Positions 17,764-26,120 of a DNA stretch of 64,000 nucleotides are shown piece by piece. Source of the DNA: Roseovarius gaetbuli (lineage in GTDB: Bacteria; Pseudomonadota; Alphaproteobacteria; Rhodobacterales; Rhodobacteraceae); assembly GCF_900172365.1 (NCBI RefSeq), contig NZ_FWFJ01000007.1, positions 56,339-120,338 of the forward strand. The letters are read 5' to 3'. The notes below the pieces were generated by a model. It saw only the letters and a list, made by a program, of their open reading frames with translations. It was not told the origin of the DNA and did not search any database. The position numbers and the translations under genes were made by a program. Position 1 is the first letter of the stretch; each line of letters starts with the position of its first letter.

Positions 17764-19029
17764 TCAGGATAGCCCAAGGCGGCGTTCGCGCCGCATCACC
17801 ATCAGGATCGTCATGATCGCGGCAAGCGCGGTGCTCAGCATGATCCCGAGCAGGGCAAACGCGCCGCTCTCGGGGGTCAGAAGCAACCCGGCAAGCGCCG
17901 AGAGAGCCGCCCCAAGCCCGATCATCAGCGCCCCCGCCAGCCCGCTCGCGGTGCCGGCAAGCTCGGGGCGCACCGAAAGGGCGCCAGCGGTGGCATTGGG
18001 GATGACCATGCCGTTGCCCAGCCCCATCAGCGTCATCAGCCCGAAAAACGTGAGCGGCGTGCCAAGCCCGAGGTAGAACAGCGTAAGGTTCACCGTGATC
18101 CCGCCGGCATTGGCCAAGGTGCCCCATAACACCATCCGGTTCACGCCAATCCGGGTGGAATAGCGCCCCGAGGCGAAGTTGCCGAGGAAGTAGCCGATGG
18201 CGGGGGCGCCGAAAAACAGGCCAAGCTTTGCGGGTTCAAGGCCAAACACCTCTGCCCCGACAAAGGGCGCGCCGCCGAGATAGGCAAAGAACGACCCTGA
18301 CGAAAACCCCGACGCGAGGGCATAGCCCCAAAAGCGCCGCGAGGTCAGAAGCTCGGGATATTCGCGAAACTGTTGCGCAAGTGTGCGCCCGCTCAGCGGA
18401 GCTGTTTCGCCAAGGTCGGACCAGGCCAGCCAGAGGATCAGCGCGCCAAGCGCAAACAGAGCCCAGAAGTTGGCCTGCCAGCCGAACAGATTATCCAGCA
18501 CCCCGCCAAAGGCCGGGCCGACCATCGGCACCACGGCCATGCCCATGGTGACATAGCCGATCATGCTTGCGGCGCGGTCCTGCGGGACCATGTCGCGCAC
18601 GATGGCGCGGCTCAGGACCATGGCCACGACGACGCTGGCCTGCACCATGCGAAAGGTCAGGAAAACATAGACGTTGGGCGCAAAGATACAGCCAAGCGTG
18701 GCGATCAGAAACAGGCTCAGCCCGCCGATAATCACCGGGCGCCGCCCCCAGCGATCCGAAATCGGCCCCATCAGCAATTGCAGGCCGGCATTGACGCCGA
18801 GGTAGAGGGCGACCGAGAGCTGGATCAGCCGGTATTCGGTGTCAAACCACGCGGTCATGCCCGGCAGGCTTGGCAGGAAAATGTTCATCGCCAGCGCCGA
18901 AAGCCCTGCCAGCAGGATGAGGGTGATGATATGCGGTGGTGTTGTGCGGTCCAGAAACCGGACCTTGTTTTCCCGGTTCATGAGACTGGCGTAAAAGGGG
19001 CCTGTGGTGAAGTCCATGCCGGCCGCCAT
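17764..19029 (-). CDS. MFS multidrug exporter, Bcr/CflA family
   Basis: A 421-residue inner-membrane proton-driven exporter with about 12 helices. Motif A reads GPISDRWGRRPV after the second helix, and the first helix region NIFLPSLPGM is typical of the Bcr/CflA drug:H+ antiporter branch. Start candidates are ATG 19029, ATG 19017 (MDFTTG) and the ATG beginning MNRENK; none has a strong ribosome site. It is divergent from pccB, sharing a region with TTTGCAAA-type sites. Substrate unknown. Confidence 0.85.
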   Translation of the reverse strand: MAAGMDFTTGPFYASLMNRENKVRFLDRTTPPHIITLILLAGLSALAMNIFLPSLPGMTAWFDTEYRLIQLSVALYLGVNAGLQLLMGPISDRWGRRPVIIGGLSLFLIATLGCIFAPNVYVFLTFRMVQASVVVAMVLSRAIVRDMVPQDRAASMIGYVTMGMAVVPMVGPAFGGVLDNLFGWQANFWALFALGALILWLAWSDLGETAPLSGRTLAQQFREYPELLTSRRFWGYALASGFSSGSFFAYLGGAPFVGAEVFGLEPAKLGLFFGAPAIGYFLGNFASGRYSTRIGVNRMVLWGTLANAGGITVNLTLFYLGLGTPLTFFGLMTLMGLGNGMVIPNATAGALSVRPELAGTASGLAGALMIGLGAALSALAGLLLTPESGAFALLGIMLSTALAAIMTILMVMRRERRLGLS

Positions 19030-19032
19030 TTG

Positions 19033-19088
19033 TTCGCAAGTTTACAGATTTGCACTTTATACTTTCCAAGTATTTGCAAATTTGCGGG
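19033..19088. promoter_or_regulatory. TTTGCAAA-type half-sites upstream of pccB
   Basis: Palindromic TTTGCAAA lies at 19073-19080, with partial copies TTCGCAAG (19033), TTTGCACT (19049) and TTTGCGGG (19081). Known PccR/ScfR regulators of propionyl-CoA carboxylase genes in Rhodobacter bind TTTGCAAA pairs. Spacing here is not the canonical one, and no such regulator gene lies next to pccB. Confidence 0.4.
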
Positions 19089-19150
19089 ATTCTGCTTTGT
19101 CCTTGAGGCTAAAATCCCTATGATGCCCGCAATATCGCAAGGGGAGTGCC

Positions 19151-20683
19151 ATGAAAGACATCCTTCAGGAATTGGAAGGCCGCCGCGCCGAAGCCCGTCA
19201 GGGCGGTGGACAGCGCCGGATCGACGCCCAGCATGCCAAGGGCAAGCTGACAGCGCGCGAACGTATCGAACTGTTGCTGGACGACGGCAGCTTTGAAGAA
19301 TTTGACATGTTCAAGGCGCATCGCTGCACTGACTTCGGCATGGAGCAGGACCGGCCATATGGCGACGGTGTTGTCACCGGCTGGGGCACGATCAATGGCC
19401 GGATGGTCTATGTGTTCAGCCAGGATTTTACCGTCTTTGGCGGATCACTGTCGGAAACCCACGCTGAAAAGATCTGCAAGATCATGGATATGGCGATGCA
19501 GAACGGCGCGCCGGTGATCGGGATCAACGATTCTGGCGGTGCGCGTATTCAAGAGGGTGTCGCAAGCCTTGCCGGTTACGCCGAGGTGTTCCAGCGCAAT
19601 ATCATGGCCAGCGGTGTCGTGCCGCAGATCAGCCTGATCATGGGCCCCTGTGCCGGTGGCGCGGTCTATTCGCCCGCGATGACCGATTTCATCTTCATGG
19701 TGCGCGACAGCTCTTACATGTTCGTGACCGGCCCCGATGTGGTCAAGACCGTCACCAACGAGGTGGTCACCGCCGAAGAGCTTGGCGGCGCCAGCACCCA
19801 TACCCGCAAATCAAGCGTTGCCGATGGCGCGTTCGAGAACGATGTCGAGGCCCTGGCCGAAGTGCGCCGCCTGGTTGATTTCCTGCCGCTCAACAACCGC
19901 GAAAAACCGCCGGTGCGCCCGTTCTTTGATCAGCCGGGCCGTGTCGAGGAGAGCCTTGATACGCTGATCCCCGACAATGCCAACACGCCCTATGACATGA
20001 AGGAACTGATCCATAAGATCGCCGATGAGGCAGATTTTTATGAGATTCAGGCCGATTTTGCCAAGAATATCATCACCGGCTTTATCCGCCTTGAAGGTCA
20101 GAGCGTTGGTGTTGTCGCCAACCAGCCGACGGTTCTGGCTGGCTGTCTTGATATCGACAGCTCGCGCAAGGCGGCGCGCTTTGTGCGGTTCTGTGATGCG
20201 TTTGAAATTCCGATCCTGACGCTGGTCGACGTGCCGGGCTTTTTGCCGGGGACAAGCCAGGAATATGGTGGCGTGATCAAGCATGGCGCGAAATTGCTGT
20301 TTGCCTATGGCGAGGCGACGGTGCCGAAGGTGACGGTGATCACCCGCAAGGCCTATGGCGGCGCCTATGACGTTATGGCCTCCAAGCACCTGCGCGGTGA
20401 TTTCAACTATGCCTGGCCGACCGCCGAGATCGCGGTGATGGGCGCCAAGGGGGCGACCGAGATCATCCATCGCGGCGACCTCAAGGATGCCGAAAAGATC
20501 GCGGCGCATACCAAGGATTACGAGGATCGGTTCGCCAATCCCTTCGTTGCCGCCGAGCGCGGGTTCATCGACGAGGTGATCCAGCCGCGCAGCACTCGCA
20601 TGCGGGTGAGCCGGGCGTTTGCGTCCCTGCGCAACAAGAAGCTGGCTAACCCATGGAAAAAGCACGATAATATCCCGCTTTGA
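19151..20683 (+). CDS. pccB: Propionyl-CoA carboxylase, beta (carboxyltransferase) subunit
   Basis: Carboxylates propionyl-CoA to (S)-methylmalonyl-CoA using carboxybiotin made by the alpha subunit. The 510 residues comprise the N and C carboxyltransferase halves. Oxyanion-hole glycines appear in [17 protein letters not shown] and in [21 protein letters not shown] precedes the ATG. The partner pccA lies 2.9 kb downstream, separated by small exported proteins, and the mutase gene follows, so propionate/odd-chain carbon is fed into the TCA cycle. Confidence 0.95.
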   Translation: MKDILQELEGRRAEARQGGGQRRIDAQHAKGKLTARERIELLLDDGSFEEFDMFKAHRCTDFGMEQDRPYGDGVVTGWGTINGRMVYVFSQDFTVFGGSLSETHAEKICKIMDMAMQNGAPVIGINDSGGARIQEGVASLAGYAEVFQRNIMASGVVPQISLIMGPCAGGAVYSPAMTDFIFMVRDSSYMFVTGPDVVKTVTNEVVTAEELGGASTHTRKSSVADGAFENDVEALAEVRRLVDFLPLNNREKPPVRPFFDQPGRVEESLDTLIPDNANTPYDMKELIHKIADEADFYEIQADFAKNIITGFIRLEGQSVGVVANQPTVLAGCLDIDSSRKAARFVRFCDAFEIPILTLVDVPGFLPGTSQEYGGVIKHGAKLLFAYGEATVPKVTVITRKAYGGAYDVMASKHLRGDFNYAWPTAEIAVMGAKGATEIIHRGDLKDAEKIAAHTKDYEDRFANPFVAAERGFIDEVIQPRSTRMRVSRAFASLRNKKLANPWKKHDNIPL

Positions 20684-20695
20684 GGGAGGGGTAAC

Positions 20696-20744
20696 TTGGG
20701 GGCAGCCCCCAAACCCCCGGGATATTTAACGCAAGAAGAAACAG
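20696..20744 (+). repeat. Rhodobacterales-type intergenic element, copy 2
   Basis: Hairpin TTGGGGGC-AG-CCCCCAA (20696-20712) followed by CCCCCGGGATATTTAACG and CAAGAAGAAA. It lies 13 nt after pccB and 17 nt before the next start codon. Same architecture as the copies at 29790 and 44846. Confidence 0.75.
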
Positions 20745-20760
20745 GGTAGATAGATAGGGC

Positions 20761-21096
20761 ATGGGCCGGGATCGCTGGCATGAGGTCGAAGAGGAGGGCG
20801 CGCTGATCGTGGCGCGGCGGTGGCCTGTTCGGTTTGATCTGGCGGTGGCGACTCAGCTTCCGAAGGGTGGGCGGCGCTATCTTGCGCATCTCGTGCGTCA
20901 GGATATGTGGCGGGCCCTGCAGGCCTTGCGCGGGTTTGTGCCGGCGGTGCGGGTGACGCGCTCTGGCAACGGCCTTGAGGTTGTCGCCGGTGGCGAGGTT
21001 CAGGGCCGGTTTGACCGTGCCGATGCCGAGGCAAGGATCGCCGCGGTGCTTGAAGATCCGGCCAATCGTGCGCGCTGGATGCGGAGGGCGAGATGA
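20761..21096 (+). CDS. Conserved small cytoplasmic protein, unknown
   Basis: A 111-residue Arg-rich soluble protein with no signal peptide or membrane helix. Visible features are a W-x-x-x-x-x-G-A-L start (RWHEVEEEGALIVARRWPVRF) and a C-terminal helix. I do not recognise a domain. Its stop overlaps the start of the next gene by 4 nt (ATGA), suggesting coupled translation. The upstream spacer carries the repeat element. Confidence 0.7.
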   Translation: MGRDRWHEVEEEGALIVARRWPVRFDLAVATQLPKGGRRYLAHLVRQDMWRALQALRGFVPAVRVTRSGNGLEVVAGGEVQGRFDRADAEARIAAVLEDPANRARWMRRAR

Positions 21097-21485
21097 GGAT
21101 CGCGGGGCTGGTTTTGACGCTTTGCCTTGCGCAACAGGCAGCGGCGGCGCAGGAGGAGGCGCTGCTGCTGCCATCGGGGCTTGAGGCGCGGCTTTTGGAG
21201 GTGCTGACGGATCGACCGGGCGGGGGGCTTACTTATCGGTTTCGCTTTGTCGCAGAAGGGTTTACGGGCGGCGAGGCGGCACTTGAGACGGTCATGGCGG
21301 ATATGGATCACCTTTGCCAGACCTACGCCGTGACGCGCCTTCCGGGGATTGGGCCGATGCCCAGCCGGATCGTGATATCACTGGCCGACAGGCCATCGGA
21401 GTTCGGGGTGTTCGACCCCGAGGTTACACAGGTTTTCGAGGCCTATAGCGTGCAAGACGGGGCCTGCATCTGGGAGATGTTTTAA
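21093..21485 (+). CDS. Exported protein, DUF6497-like
   Basis: A 130-residue protein with signal peptide (residues 1-20, ending AAAAQ). The mature part, containing LTYRFRFVA, DMDHLCQTY and ISLADRPSEFG, resembles the DUF6497 family as I recall it from Rhodobacteraceae; function unknown. Two cysteines in the mature part (DHLCQTY and GACIWE) could pair in the periplasm. Coupled to the preceding gene by an ATGA overlap. Confidence 0.72.
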   Translation: MRIAGLVLTLCLAQQAAAAQEEALLLPSGLEARLLEVLTDRPGGGLTYRFRFVAEGFTGGEAALETVMADMDHLCQTYAVTRLPGIGPMPSRIVISLADRPSEFGVFDPEVTQVFEAYSVQDGACIWEMF

Positions 21486-21708
21486 TGCAAACACAAGATG
21501 TTGACAGACACAGTTCAGGTGGACGCTGGAACGAGGCTTTGGCGTCACATGAGCGGGTGTTCGCCAATAGCGCGTATTCATTTTCCCGGAATTCGGCTAT
21601 GCTTGCCGCTGGTTGCACCAGAGTAACCTTAACCTCGCCATTCGGGCGGTCGGCGGGATTCGTCCCCACGACCCCTGATTACGTAGACAAGAGAGACAGG
21701 AGAAATAC

Positions 21709-21852
21709 ATGTCGAACAGCATCAAGAGCGTTCTCGCAATTGGCCTTGTGGCCTTTGTCGCAGCTTGCGCACAGCCCGCACAGGAAGAATTCGTCGTTGT
21801 CGAGCCCGAGCCGATTTCGACCGAGCCGGTCATCACCGGTAAATACAAGTAA
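21709..21852 (+). CDS. Small lipoprotein, 47 residues
   Basis: ATG 21709 follows GACAGGAGA. The N-terminal hydrophobic stretch ends in a lipobox VAAC, giving a 30-residue mature acidic peptide (AQPAQEEFVVVEPEPISTEP). It is followed at once by a terminator hairpin. Such very short lipoproteins are envelope components of unknown role. About 220 nt upstream are gene-free and could hold its promoter. Confidence 0.72.
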   Translation: MSNSIKSVLAIGLVAFVAACAQPAQEEFVVVEPEPISTEPVITGKYK

Positions 21853-21870
21853 CCTTTTCAAGGTTGAAAT

Positions 21871-21900
21871 GGGGCAGGCGGCGTCGCCTGTCCCGCTTTT
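21871..21900 (+). terminator. Intrinsic terminator after small lipoprotein gene
   Basis: GGGGCAGGCG-GCG-TCGCCTGTCCC stem followed by GCTTTTG. Confidence 0.75.
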
Positions 21901-21929
21901 GTCGCGATGCGGCAATAGGACAAAGATAA

Positions 21930-21943
21930 TTGACCTTGGTCAA
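21930..21943. promoter_or_regulatory. Perfect palindrome TTGAC-CTTG-GTCAA, FNR/FixK-like
   Basis: A full 5-4-5 inverted repeat with the TTGA-N6-TCAA frame of CRP/FNR-family sites, 84 nt before the start of the Gly/Pro-rich lipoprotein gene. Confidence 0.5.
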
Positions 21944-22026
21944 TACAGCCCTCTTTTGGATTCGGATACTCAATCTGCCGGTGATTGCAAACACGGGTAC
22001 CGAACGAAGCCTCAAGGGGAAGATAA

Positions 22027-22407
22027 ATGTTTTATAAAACAAAAACTGCATTTTGTTTCGTCGCAATTAGCGGACTCGTGGCCTGTGGCCAGCAGGAACC
22101 GCCGCCGCCTATCGGTGTTCAGCCAGGTTTCACAAAATATGGCGAAGCCATTTGTCCCGAGGACATGGTTTTGTCGGGTGATCTCTGTGTCTCGCCAGAA
22201 TCCGCAGCGGCTGCCGCTGCTTCCGGCGTTGGCACCGCTAACGGTGGTGGCGCCGCAGCGGGCGGCACAGGCGGTGCAGATTCCGGTACGGACCCGGGTA
22301 CGGACCCAGGAACGGACCCGGGAACAGGGCCTGGACCGGGGGCTGGTCCGGGCTCGGGTGCCGGTCCCGGACCGGGCGCCGGCTCGGGGACTGGCGGCGG
22401 CGTATAG
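22027..22407 (+). CDS. Lipoprotein with TDPG and Gly/Pro-rich repeats
   Basis: A 126-residue predicted lipoprotein. The lipobox is LVAC (C20). A short folded-looking segment with two cysteines (AICPEDMVLSGDLCVSP) is followed by an Ala run, then TDPG x3 encoded by 12-nt direct repeats, then a GPGPGAGPGSGAG tail to the C-terminus. The tail should be extended and unstructured, perhaps crossing or anchoring in the cell wall. AAGGGGAAG precedes the ATG. An FNR-like palindrome lies upstream. Function unknown. Confidence 0.78.
   Translation: MFYKTKTAFCFVAISGLVACGQQEPPPPIGVQPGFTKYGEAICPEDMVLSGDLCVSPESAAAAAASGVGTANGGGAAAGGTGGADSGTDPGTDPGTDPGTGPGPGAGPGSGAGPGPGAGSGTGGGV
22284..22404 (+). repeat. 12-nt direct repeats and degenerate Gly/Pro codon repeats
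   Basis: Three units of the type ACGGACCCGGGT in a row encode TDPG, grading into CCGGG/GGCTC-rich repeats coding for Gly, Pro, Ala and Ser. Copy number is likely variable between strains. Confidence 0.7.
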
Positions 22408-22494
22408 GCCGCACCCATTCCATAATCACTCATCCATTCCGCAGGCGGCTGCGGGATGGACCACGGCCCCCTTTGCCGAATTTGGGGCCCTGTC

Positions 22495-22854
22495 ATGATC
22501 AAGCACCGCGGTTTCCCCGGACGTCTTCCGGGCACTGATTTTCAATTTGTCATTCGTCGCGCCAATCCCAAGGGTGCCACGCCACTTACCGAGCGAGAGC
22601 GGTTTCGCGATCGCCGCCCCGCAGACCGGCGCGCCGATGCGGGCTTTCTGCGCGCGCTTTGGGAACATTTCGGCGATCAGCCGTTTGAGCGCGGCAATCT
22701 GGACGCCGGGCGTCTGGCCTGGCTGTTCGGGCGCGAGGTGAAAGCCTTTGACGAGAGTTTTGACCCGGAAAGCTATGACGCGCTGCTGGTGATTGACCTG
22801 GCCGTCGCGCGGTCGTCTTTTCCCGAAGCGTTCAGCGACCGGGGGGGTGAGTGA
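22495..22854 (+). CDS. Conserved hypothetical protein
   Basis: A 119-residue soluble, charged protein beginning MIKHRGFPGRLPG. G/C-ending codons and helical segments (ADAGFLRALWEHFG, GRLAWLFGREVKAF) support coding. No signal peptide or known domain recognised. An ATG at 22456 would add 13 residues. Its stop overlaps a GTG that opens a long frame crossing clear terminator structures, which I do not accept as a gene. Confidence 0.55.
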   Translation: MIKHRGFPGRLPGTDFQFVIRRANPKGATPLTERERFRDRRPADRRADAGFLRALWEHFGDQPFERGNLDAGRLAWLFGREVKAFDESFDPESYDALLVIDLAVARSSFPEAFSDRGGE

Positions 22855-23034
22855 TGGCGCTGGTCGGCATGAAATTGCCCATGGGTTGTGAAAATACGCG
22901 GGATACAGCCGATGCGGTCGCATTGCGCGGTTTCAGCTTGGCCGGAGCGCGCGATATCGACAGTGTAATTCAGGTTATGGATGCCCTTCCCCAAGGGGCG
23001 TTGACCAAACGTCTGATCCGTTACCCTTCCCCTT

Positions 23035-23076
23035 ACGGGCGGCGCTGTGCTGGCTGGTACAGACCGCCCGTTTTTT
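23035..23076 (+). terminator. Intrinsic terminator
   Basis: ACGGGCGG (23035-23042) pairs with CCGCCCGT (23064-23071), followed by TTTTTTC. The nearest upstream stop codon is about 180 nt away. Confidence 0.75.
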
Positions 23077-23094
23077 CTTTGAAAGCCGGGGTTT

Positions 23095-23126
23095 GCGCCT
23101 ATCGGCGGGGGCTCGCCGATAGGCGC
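23095..23126. repeat. Perfect 13-bp inverted repeat (hairpin)
   Basis: GCGCCTATCGGCG, loop GGGGCT, CGCCGATAGGCGC. No T run follows. It lies 19 nt after the terminator's T run and 90 nt before the next gene. Confidence 0.7.
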
Positions 23127-23215
23127 CATGCAAGACCTGATCGCTTTGACGGCGCATGTGATATGGCGTTGAGTGGCGGCGATATCCAATCGCATATTTC
23201 AGGAGAGACTCCACC

Positions 23216-23434
23216 ATGCAGACCATTCAGCGTAGAGTTGTACCGATGCTCTCGGCCCTTGCCCTCGTGGGGCTTGCGGCCTGCGGTGACACCATCCCCG
23301 AACAGGCGCTTTTGGGCGGCGGGGCCGGGGCGATCACCGGCGCCGCAGTGGGCGGCAGCGTCATCACTGGCGCCGCTGTCGGTGCTGCGGGCAATGTCGT
23401 TTATTGCCAGGCTTACCCAAGCCGCTGTAACTAA
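23216..23434 (+). CDS. Small glycine-zipper lipoprotein
   Basis: 72 residues with a lipobox LAAC (C23) followed by a Gly/Ala-rich stretch (LLGGGAGAITGAAVGGSVITGAAVGAAGN) of the glycine-zipper type that can insert in or pack against membranes, and a C-terminal pair of cysteines (YCQAYPSRC). AGGAGAG lies upstream. A strong terminator follows. It precedes pccA but is probably a separate transcription unit. Confidence 0.8.
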   Translation: MQTIQRRVVPMLSALALVGLAACGDTIPEQALLGGGAGAITGAAVGGSVITGAAVGAAGNVVYCQAYPSRCN

Positions 23435-23491
23435 AAAGAATTCAAGCCGCGCGCCGGGCCTATTGCCCGTGTCGTGCGATGCTCAGATACG

Positions 23492-23526
23492 GACCATCGG
23501 CGCATAACGCGCCGGTGGTCTTTTTT
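23492..23526 (+). terminator. Intrinsic terminator before pccA
   Basis: GACCATCGGCGC (23492-23503) pairs with GCGCCGGTGGTC (23509-23520), followed by TTTTTT. It lies 57 nt before the pccA start, so pccA should have its own promoter or be controlled by read-through. Confidence 0.85.
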
Positions 23527-23582
23527 ATGCAAGATCCGTGCGCGCAGACGTGCGGCCAAGAACCGGAAAGAAGGGACCTAAG

Positions 23583-25583
23583 ATGTTCAAGAAGATCCTG
23601 ATCGCAAACCGTGGCGAGATCGCCTGTCGGGTGATCAAAACCGCGCGGGCCATGGGTATCAAGACGGTGGCGATCTATTCGGATGCTGACCGCAATGCGT
23701 TGCATGTGCGCATGGCCGATGAGGCGGTTCACATCGGTCCCGCACCGGCCAGCGAATCCTATATCGTGATCGACAAGGTGATGGATGCCATTCGCCAGAC
23801 CGGCGCCGAGGCGGTGCATCCGGGCTATGGCTTTCTGTCCGAAAACCCCAAGTTTGCCGAGGCGCTTGAGGCTGAAGGCGTTGCCTTTATTGGGCCGCCC
23901 GTTAACGCGATTAAGGCGATGGGCGACAAGATCACCAGTAAGAAGATCGCCCAAGAGGCCAACGTCAGCACGGTTCCGGGCTATATGGGCCTGATCGAAG
24001 ATGCCGAGGATGCGGTCAAGATTTCGAACGAGGTCGGCTATCCGGTGATGATCAAGGCCAGTGCCGGCGGCGGCGGCAAGGGCATGCGGATCGCCTGGAA
24101 TGACGACGAGGCGCGCGAGGGCTTTCAAAGCTCCAAGAACGAGGCCGCAAGCAGCTTTGGCGATGACCGGATTTTCATCGAGAAATTCATCACCCAACCG
24201 CGCCATATCGAAATTCAGGTGCTCTGTGACAGCCACGGTAATGGCATTTACCTGGGCGAGCGTGAATGTTCGATCCAGCGGCGGCAACAGAAGGTGATTG
24301 AAGAGGCCCCAAGCCCGTTCCTTGACGAGGCCACGCGCAAGGCGATGGGCGAACAGTCGGTCGCGCTTGCTCAGGCGGTGGGATATGCCTCAGCCGGGAC
24401 GGTGGAATTCATCGTCGACGGTGCGCGCAACTTCTATTTCCTTGAAATGAACACCCGCCTTCAGGTCGAGCATCCGGTGACCGAGCTGATCACCGGGGTC
24501 GATCTTGTGGAGCAGATGATCCGCGTTGCTTACGGCGAAAAGCTTGCTATGGCGCAAGGTGACGTCAAGCTGACCGGCTGGGCGATGGAAAGCCGACTTT
24601 ATGCCGAAGATCCCTATCGCGGGTTCCTGCCCTCGATTGGCCGTCTGACCCGCTATCGCCCGCCGCAGGAACTTGCGATCGAGGGGGCCGTGGTGCGCAA
24701 TGATACCGGCGTCTTTGAAGGCGGCGAGATCAGCATGTATTACGATCCGATGATCGCCAAGCTCTGCACCTGGGGCCATACCCGCGCCGAGGCGATCGAG
24801 GGCATGCGCAATGCGCTTGATGCCTTCGAGATGGAAGGCGTCGGGCATAACCTGCCGTTCCTGAGCGCGGTGATGGATCACCCGAAATTCGTGGCCGGTA
24901 AGATGACCACCGCCTTTATCGAAGAAGAATATCCCAATGGATTTGAAGGGGTTAGCCTTGGAGTTGACGCCCTGCGCGCGATTGCGGCAAGCTGTGCGGC
25001 GATGCACCGGGTCGCCGAAATCCGGCGCACCCGCGTGTCGGGGCGCATGGACAACCACGAACGCCACGTCGGCGAGGATTGGGTCGTGTCGCTTCAGGGC
25101 CAAAGCTTTGCGGTGACGATTGATGCCGATAAATCCGGCGCTAACGTCAAGTTTGAGGATGGTGACTGCCTCCGGGTAACAAGCGGTTGGACGCCGGGCG
25201 ATCAGCTTGCGACACTGATGGTCGATGACAAGCCGCTGGTGTTGAAGGTCGGCAAGATTTCGGGCGGTTTCCGCATCCGCTCGCGCGGTGCAGATCTCAA
25301 GGTGCATGTGCGCACCCCGCGTCAGGCCGAACTGGCCGCGTTAATGCCTGAGAAACTGCCGCCTGATACATCGAAACTGCTGCTCTGTCCGATGCCGGGT
25401 CTGATCGTCAAGGTCAACGTGGCGGTCGGCGACGAGGTACAGGAAGGTCAGGCGCTTTGCACCGTGGAGGCGATGAAGATGGAAAATATCCTGCGCGCCG
25501 AGAAAAAGGCCAAGGTGACCAAGCTTAACGCCGCTCCGGGCGACAGCCTTGCGGTTGACGATGTGATCATGGAGTTCGAATAA
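23583..25583 (+). CDS. pccA: Propionyl-CoA carboxylase, alpha (biotin) subunit
   Basis: Biotin carboxylase plus biotin carrier chain, 666 residues. The N-terminus MFKKILIANRGEIACRV, the ATP-grasp loop KASAGGGGKGMR, and EMNTRLQVEHPVTE mark the carboxylase domain (about 1-450). A linker/BT domain follows, and the C-terminal carrier has the biotinyl lysine K632 in AMKMEN, 35 residues from the end. ATG 23583 follows AAGGGA; an in-frame ATG at 23538 lies too close to the terminator and outside the family N-terminus. Works with PccB. Confidence 0.96.
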   Translation: MFKKILIANRGEIACRVIKTARAMGIKTVAIYSDADRNALHVRMADEAVHIGPAPASESYIVIDKVMDAIRQTGAEAVHPGYGFLSENPKFAEALEAEGVAFIGPPVNAIKAMGDKITSKKIAQEANVSTVPGYMGLIEDAEDAVKISNEVGYPVMIKASAGGGGKGMRIAWNDDEAREGFQSSKNEAASSFGDDRIFIEKFITQPRHIEIQVLCDSHGNGIYLGERECSIQRRQQKVIEEAPSPFLDEATRKAMGEQSVALAQAVGYASAGTVEFIVDGARNFYFLEMNTRLQVEHPVTELITGVDLVEQMIRVAYGEKLAMAQGDVKLTGWAMESRLYAEDPYRGFLPSIGRLTRYRPPQELAIEGAVVRNDTGVFEGGEISMYYDPMIAKLCTWGHTRAEAIEGMRNALDAFEMEGVGHNLPFLSAVMDHPKFVAGKMTTAFIEEEYPNGFEGVSLGVDALRAIAASCAAMHRVAEIRRTRVSGRMDNHERHVGEDWVVSLQGQSFAVTIDADKSGANVKFEDGDCLRVTSGWTPGDQLATLMVDDKPLVLKVGKISGGFRIRSRGADLKVHVRTPRQAELAALMPEKLPPDTSKLLLCPMPGLIVKVNVAVGDEVQEGQALCTVEAMKMENILRAEKKAKVTKLNAAPGDSLAVDDVIMEFE

Positions 25584-25587
25584 ATCA

Positions 25588-26106
25588 ATGATCGGGGCCG
25601 CCGCTCATATGCGTAATGCGATGTCTATGCTGGTGCTTATGGCGCTGGTCACGGCCTGCGCGCGCGATGAAGAGGCGGCCCAGAGAGATCGGCTTGAGCA
25701 ATGGTTCAGCCTTGGCAAAACAGTTGAGTTCAAGGCTGAGCGCGATTGTGCCGCAGCGGTGTACCAGGTCAAGAGCGGCGGGGCGAAGGCCGCCATGCCG
25801 CTGACCGATAATGTTGGCGAAATGGGCCGCGTGCTTGCTTCGCGCGGGCTTGTGGCGATGACGCGCGCGGGGCAATCGCCGGATCAGTCAATGGTGGCGC
25901 TCGCAAATTTCGACCGCGCTATCGGCATGCAAATGCGTCGGGTCGGCCTTGAGGCGCGCGCCTGCATGGGCGAGATCACCGAAAGCGCGTTTCGTCATGT
26001 GATCGTCACCACCGGCGCCACCCTTGCCTATGACAATGAGAGCGGCGCCTTGATGCTGCTTGAGCCGAGATCAGGGCTTTTGGTTGTTGCGATGGGGGCC
26101 AAATAG
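25588..26106 (+). CDS. Lipoprotein, unknown
   Basis: A 172-residue protein starting 4 nt after pccA. The hydrophobic leader ends in LVTAC, a lipobox, so it should be anchored at a membrane; ATG 25609 (MRNAMSML) would give a tighter signal peptide. Two mature-region cysteines (ERDCAAAVY and EARACMGE) may form a disulfide. No domain recognised. Its position suggests co-transcription with pccA. Confidence 0.75.
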   Translation: MIGAAAHMRNAMSMLVLMALVTACARDEEAAQRDRLEQWFSLGKTVEFKAERDCAAAVYQVKSGGAKAAMPLTDNVGEMGRVLASRGLVAMTRAGQSPDQSMVALANFDRAIGMQMRRVGLEARACMGEITESAFRHVIVTTGATLAYDNESGALMLLEPRSGLLVVAMGAK

Positions 26107-26120
26107 ATGGCGCGCCAGCC

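Larger units (their letters stand above)
22855..23215 (+). other. Gene-free interval with two strong stem-loops
   Basis: 361 nt without a supported gene. It holds a U-tailed terminator (23035-23076) and a perfect 13-bp hairpin (23095-23126). A short stable RNA ending at the terminator is possible but no clear promoter was identified. Confidence 0.5.

Noticed and set aside
22851..23507. 218-codon plus-strand frame starting at GTG
   Set aside because: Runs through a U-tailed terminator, a 13-bp hairpin and out of frame across the glycine-zipper lipoprotein gene; composition is not protein-like.
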